A DNA stretch of 25,644 nucleotides from Chthoniobacter flavus (GTDB lineage: Bacteria > Verrucomicrobiota > Verrucomicrobiia > Chthoniobacterales > Terrimicrobiaceae): positions 1-25,644 of the forward strand of contig CAMBAQ010000003.1 in assembly GCA_945863785.1 (NCBI GenBank). Reading direction: 5' to 3'. Positions 22,413 through 25,644 of the stretch are shown in pieces (position 1 is the first letter of the stretch; each line of letters starts with the position of its first letter). Under the pieces are notes generated by a model, which saw only the letters and a program-made list of their open reading frames with translations, searched no databases and was not told where the DNA came from. The translations under genes and the position numbers were made by a program.

Positions 22413-23402
22413 CTAGGCGTTGTTTCGATTCGCTAAGAGCCCTTCCTTGGAAAAAAACTCGCAAGCACTATGGAGGGCGTGATTGAGGTTGTGGCGACTC
22501 CTCCAGCCTGTGGCTGTGCGAAAGGCGTTCGAATCGACCACCCAACGGTTCGGCCAGATTTCTTTTGCGCGATCGCGTGTGAGGCTGGGGGCCGATTTCC
22601 GAAGGGCGGGAATGGAATCCACAAGTAAGGATGCCAATTTGACCAGGCTCAAGGGCACAGGCAGCGTGACTCCGCGCCCCCCTACCGCCTGAGCGGCCGT
22701 ATCGATGAGATCGAAGTCGCTTATTGTCTGATCCGAAGAGATGTAAAATGGACCGGATGCATCCAACTCAAAAGCCGCCGAAATCGCATCGACGAGATCT
22801 TCGATCGCAATGAAACTGAATTGTTTTTTGCGCAACCCTGGCTTAGTGCGAATGAAGTTCCTGCCCATTTTAAAAAGGGGAAGGGTGGCGGTGTCTCGCG
22901 CACCGAGGATCATTGGCGGTCTTAAAATCGTGATCATTCGCGTGGGAAAAAAGCGTTGAATCGCTTGTTCCAATTCGAGCTTGGATTCGCCATACCAAGT
23001 CACCGGCGCGTCCGAATCAGACTCCGATCTCGATGACTGGCCTGTGGGGGTGGGGCCGCCTGCGGATTGGGAGGAAAGAACAACCGTGCGGCAGGTTTCT
23101 GGCAAAGCGCGGAGAATCTCGAGTGTCCAATCCACATTGGTTTTGAAATATTCCTCTCGGTTTCTGGCAAAAAGGACCCCAGCGGAGAGCAGCGCATGAG
23201 TGGGTTCGATCGTGCCCCAAGAACTTGGATTGGATGGGAGCGGGTTTACGGATTCTGCTGAAAGTCCTTCGCTGACAAGTTGCCGGCGAAGTTTATCAGC
23301 ATCCCGCACCGGCGCAAAAATACGCGTGCCCTGCTCAAGTTGGCGGAGAATGACATTGCGTCCGACAAAGCCGGTTGCTCCGGTCAGTAGCAATATTTTC
23401 AT
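22413..23402 (-). CDS. NAD(P)-dependent epimerase/dehydratase, extended SDR family
   Basis: 329 residues. An N-terminal Rossmann motif TGATGFVG at 7-14 binds the nucleotide; the catalytic Tyr137/Lys141 pair lies in VTWYGESKLELE, and a LSSQSAGG strand precedes it. The C-terminal half is variable (FIAIEDLVDAISAAFELDAS, typical of extended SDRs that act on sugar nucleotides, flavonoid-like or sterol-like substrates). No substrate can be deduced. It lies between cheR and two coiled-coil membrane protein genes, all on the minus strand, but there is no visible functional link to chemotaxis. Confidence 0.85.
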   Translation of the reverse strand: MKILLLTGATGFVGRNVILRQLEQGTRIFAPVRDADKLRRQLVSEGLSAESVNPLPSNPSSWGTIEPTHALLSAGVLFARNREEYFKTNVDWTLEILRALPETCRTVVLSSQSAGGPTPTGQSSRSESDSDAPVTWYGESKLELEQAIQRFFPTRMITILRPPMILGARDTATLPLFKMGRNFIRTKPGLRKKQFSFIAIEDLVDAISAAFELDASGPFYISSDQTISDFDLIDTAAQAVGGRGVTLPVPLSLVKLASLLVDSIPALRKSAPSLTRDRAKEIWPNRWVVDSNAFRTATGWRSRHNLNHALHSACEFFSKEGLLANRNNA

Positions 23403-23453
23403 ACCCCAATTCCATGTGCGCCAACCTCAGTTGGCGGGCCATGAAGGGACTCC

Positions 23454-23867
23454 TTAGGGAGTGGTGGCACCATTCACTGGCGCAACGGCGGAGGGATTGG
23501 AAGCGGGTTTTTGCCGCGAAATCTTGTATTTTTCGACCACGCTCTTTGCATCGGGATCCGTCTCGGCAAGTTCTATGACATCGGTGAGAAGGGAAGTGTA
23601 GCGCTCTTGCACCTGTTGAGTTTGTTGCACAGTGGCTTCGCGTTGTTTGATGAGATCCTGAGCGTTTTTCTCGGCGCCGGTGAGCGATTGGATTTGGCGG
23701 TTCAGGTTTTCACCCTGCCATTTCATGCTGCTCGCATTTTGGCCAAGGTTGCTGATTTGGGAGAAGAGAAAGATGCAAAAGGCCGCAGATAGGAGTGCGA
23801 GGCCGATTTGAGCGCTGCTGCCGTTGGTTTGAGCGATCTCAGTGGAGTCGTTTTCGAATTCGTTCAT
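23454..23867 (-). CDS. Small membrane protein with coiled coil (pair, member 2)
   Basis: 137 residues. A cytoplasmic N-terminus of about 19 residues, one transmembrane segment (about 20-38, QIGLALLSAAFCIFLFSQI), then a Gln/Glu/Lys-rich helix (about 48-95) with heptad-like spacing, and a Pro/Ala/Val-rich tail. Before the tail lies LLTDVIELAETDPDAKSVVE followed by KYKI, which resembles the C-terminus of the upstream neighbour at 23886. I recognise no family. It starts 18 bases after that neighbour's stop, so the two are probably cotranscribed; the SDR gene follows after 51 bases. Confidence 0.65.
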   Translation of the reverse strand: MNEFENDSTEIAQTNGSSAQIGLALLSAAFCIFLFSQISNLGQNASSMKWQGENLNRQIQSLTGAEKNAQDLIKQREATVQQTQQVQERYTSLLTDVIELAETDPDAKSVVEKYKISRQKPASNPSAVAPVNGATTP

Positions 23868-23885
23868 AAAGTCAGTTTTTCTCGA

Positions 23886-24215
23886 TCAGTTAGCCTTGGC
23901 TTCGATACCGTATTTTTTGAGGAGTGTAGCAATACGCGGATTTTTATGTTCAATTTGGAGTTGAGCGAGATCGCGGATCAAGGCTGGTCCGACTTGATTG
24001 GCGAGTTGGGCTCCTGAATCAATCTGCTGTTGCTGCGCTTGAAATTGCTGCTGCAGGGTTTGAAGAGCGAGTTGCTGCGTTTGGATCTCGTCCTGTTGTT
24101 TTTGAAGGTTACGTTGAAGTCCTTGGTTACTCCAAGTGGCGACGAGAAACCAAAGGCTGAGTAGCAATGCTACCGCGCCGGTGGCGGTGGTGAGGGTGGC
24201 GGAGTTTTGATTCAT
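23886..24215 (-). CDS. Small membrane protein with Gln-rich coiled coil (pair, member 1)
   Basis: 109 residues. One transmembrane segment (about 12-28, TGAVALLLSLWFLVATW), then a helix extremely rich in Gln (about 35-66, LQTLQQQFQAQQQQI) that should form a coiled coil. The C-terminus (LIRDLAQLQIEHKNPRIATL then LKKYGI) parallels that of the following gene. Function unknown; single-span coiled-coil proteins often form oligomers or anchor partners. It is the first gene of a minus-strand run and diverges from the epimerase gene at 24323, with 107 bases between. Confidence 0.65.
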   Translation of the reverse strand: MNQNSATLTTATGAVALLLSLWFLVATWSNQGLQRNLQKQQDEIQTQQLALQTLQQQFQAQQQQIDSGAQLANQVGPALIRDLAQLQIEHKNPRIATLLKKYGIEAKAN

Positions 24216-24322
24216 TGGTGGGAGTGTGATTTGCTAGCACTCAACTTGAACTCTTGATTGGAGAAAGCGTCAAGTGGGAAAAGCTCTTGCTGTTGGTCGG
24301 TGAGGGAAATTAGATTCCCAAG

Positions 24323-25267
24323 ATGAAAGTTTTGGTAACTGGCGGAGCTGGTTTCATTGGCTCGCACGTATGCACCCAACTCGCACTCGAGGGACATAAG
24401 GTAACCGTGCTCGACGATTTCAACGATTACTATGACCCGCAAATCAAGCGCGCGAATATTGCGGCGGTAGGAAGCGGAATTGTCCTACGAGAGGGGGATA
24501 TCCGCAATGCGAGCCTTGTCCAAGACGTGATGGCGGAAGGTATATTTGACTCCATAATCCATCTCGCGGCCCGGGCCGGCGTCCGGCCTTCGGTGGTCGA
24601 TCCGATGCTCTACATTGAAACGAATATCGTGGGCACTCAAAACCTCCTCGATGCTGCCCACAAGAATGGGGTTTCCAAATTTGTTTTTGCTTCCAGTTCG
24701 TCCGTTTACGGTCTTGCAAAAGTGGTGCCATTTTCCGAGGAGCTACCGCTTCCTCAGACATTGAGTCCCTACGCGGCCACGAAAATTGCGGGGGAGCAAC
24801 TTTGCGGAAATTATGCCCACCTCTACGGTATGCCGGTCGTCTGCCTGCGTTTTTTTACCGTTTACGGACCCGGACAACGCCCTGATCTCGCTATTCACAA
24901 GTTCACCGATTCGATCTATCACGGAAAAACGATTCCACAATACGGTGATGGCTCGACCCGCAGGGACTACACTTACATCGATGATATCGTGCAAGGTGTG
25001 CTGGGAGCGTTGCGCTACCAAGGTCCCGCTTTTGATATTTTCAATCTTGGCGAAAACCAGACCACGACACTTTCGGAATTGATCTCTGAGATTGAGAGGG
25101 CTCTCGGAAAGAAGGCGATGATCGAACGGCTTCCCGAGCAACAGGGCGACATGCCTCTCACGTCTGCGGATATCTCCAAAGCCCAGAGACTTCTTGGTTA
25201 TAATCCGACCACAAAAATCCGCGATGGTATCCCGAAATTTGTGGAGTGGTATTTGAGTCGCCAATGA
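24323..25267 (+). CDS. UDP-glucuronate 4-epimerase-like NAD-dependent epimerase
   Basis: 314 residues. Extended SDR with NAD motif GGAGFIGSH at 7-15, DDFNDYYDPQIKRAN (31-45, the nucleotide-sugar epimerase type), ARAGVRPS (83-90), the Ser region SSSSVYG and the catalytic Tyr150/Lys154 pair (SPYAATKIAGEQ). The later block VYGPGQRPDLAIHKFTDSI and RDYTYIDDIVQG are typical of UDP-glucuronate/UDP-galacturonate 4-epimerases; UDP-glucose 4-epimerase is an alternative. The product would serve surface polysaccharide synthesis. Its stop overlaps the next start as ATGA (25264-25267). Confidence 0.9.
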   Translation: MKVLVTGGAGFIGSHVCTQLALEGHKVTVLDDFNDYYDPQIKRANIAAVGSGIVLREGDIRNASLVQDVMAEGIFDSIIHLAARAGVRPSVVDPMLYIETNIVGTQNLLDAAHKNGVSKFVFASSSSVYGLAKVVPFSEELPLPQTLSPYAATKIAGEQLCGNYAHLYGMPVVCLRFFTVYGPGQRPDLAIHKFTDSIYHGKTIPQYGDGSTRRDYTYIDDIVQGVLGALRYQGPAFDIFNLGENQTTTLSELISEIERALGKKAMIERLPEQQGDMPLTSADISKAQRLLGYNPTTKIRDGIPKFVEWYLSRQ

Positions 25268-25644
25268 AAAGTGTCGCCGAAATCGCATCCGCTCTAGTCC
25301 GCATTCCGAGCGTCAATCCAGATGGGGGCGATCCGGGCACGGATCAAGTTGGTGAGGCTCGGTGCGCGGCGTGGGTGGCAGATTTTTTAAGTGAGGCAGG
25401 TGCGGAGGTATCCCTTCGCGAAGTTCTTCCGAAGCGGCCGAATATCGTTGCCCATTTTCCCTCAAAGCGTCCCGGTGCGCCCCGCATCCTTTTCGCTCCG
25501 CATCTTGATACCGTCAGCGTGGCCGGAATGACGATAGATCCTTTCAGCGGAGAGTTGCGCGACGGGCGTTTGTGGGGGAGGGGGGCCTCCGACACCAAAG
25601 GCCCCATGGCTTCGATGCTTTGGGCGCTTCGCGAGGCCCGTGAA
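25264..25644 (+). CDS. M20-family metallopeptidase (ArgE/DapE-like), 5' part only
   Basis: 127 residues before the window ends. M20 enzymes are dizinc peptidases or deacylases (ArgE, DapE, carboxypeptidase G2). Visible are LVRIPSVNPDGGDPGTDQVG near the N-terminus, the metal-binding APHLDTVSV with His80 and Asp82, and WGRGASDTKGPMASML with the bridging Asp110. The catalytic Glu and remaining ligands would lie beyond the edge. Substrate cannot be assigned. The start overlaps the epimerase stop, so the genes are coupled. Confidence 0.9.
   Translation, partial: MKSVAEIASALVRIPSVNPDGGDPGTDQVGEARCAAWVADFLSEAGAEVSLREVLPKRPNIVAHFPSKRPGAPRILFAPHLDTVSVAGMTIDPFSGELRDGRLWGRGASDTKGPMASMLWALREARE

Noticed and set aside
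24231..24252. CIRCE-like half site (CTAGCACTC) upstream of the coiled-coil gene
   Set aside because: The second half after the 9-base spacer does not match the inverted repeat GAGTGCTAA, so there is no complete HrcA operator.

Overview
This 25.6 kb window reads as a stretch of chromosomal backbone from a bacterium of the PVC superphylum, most probably a Verrucomicrobia member. The strongest lineage marker is a 51-residue, highly basic protein at 2735-2890 that resembles the small basic protein family known from Verrucomicrobia and Chlamydiae. Coding density is high, genes lie on both strands, and I see no insertion sequence, prophage, integrase or CRISPR array. Recognisable Shine-Dalgarno sequences are scarce in front of the genes.

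Layout. Positions 1-337 hold the 3' end of thiD, followed by a small lipoprotein gene (396-803). A minus-strand block (770-3378) carries ribD, an RsuA/RluB-family pseudouridine synthase, the small basic protein and mscL. A tightly packed minus-strand operon (3476-7125) runs family-4 uracil-DNA glycosylase, PlsC-like acyltransferase, alpha/beta hydrolase and a secreted or anchored amidase with a long Ser/Lys/Pro linker. recA (7253-8278) diverges from it. Next come a membrane TPR protein, a PrxQ/BCP-type peroxiredoxin, and a coupled pair resembling a shrunken ECF sigma factor plus a membrane partner (10212-11368). tRNA-Gln(UUG) lies at 11442-11515. A plus-strand block (11565-16680) contains a membrane-anchored alkaline-phosphatase-fold protein that has lost its catalytic residues, the yceD-rpmF-plsX-fabH cluster, and a bacterial nitric oxide synthase oxygenase directly behind fabH.

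The second half is dominated by chemosensory genes: HDOD protein and cheD (minus), cheA (plus), cheB and cheR (minus). They stand without cheW, cheY or a receptor gene in the window. Upstream of cheR on the same strand lie an SDR-family dehydratase/epimerase and two small membrane coiled-coil proteins of similar design. The window ends with a UDP-glucuronate 4-epimerase-like gene coupled to the start of an M20 metallopeptidase gene, which is cut by the window edge.

How it fits together. Most genes serve housekeeping functions: cofactor synthesis, RNA modification, DNA repair, phospholipid and fatty acid initiation, and wall and osmotic homeostasis. The points that stand out are the nitric oxide synthase attached to the fatty acid cluster, the apparent pseudo-alkaline phosphatase, the degenerate sigma/anti-sigma-like pair with a repeat in its promoter region, and the partial chemosensory set with an N-terminally extended CheA.
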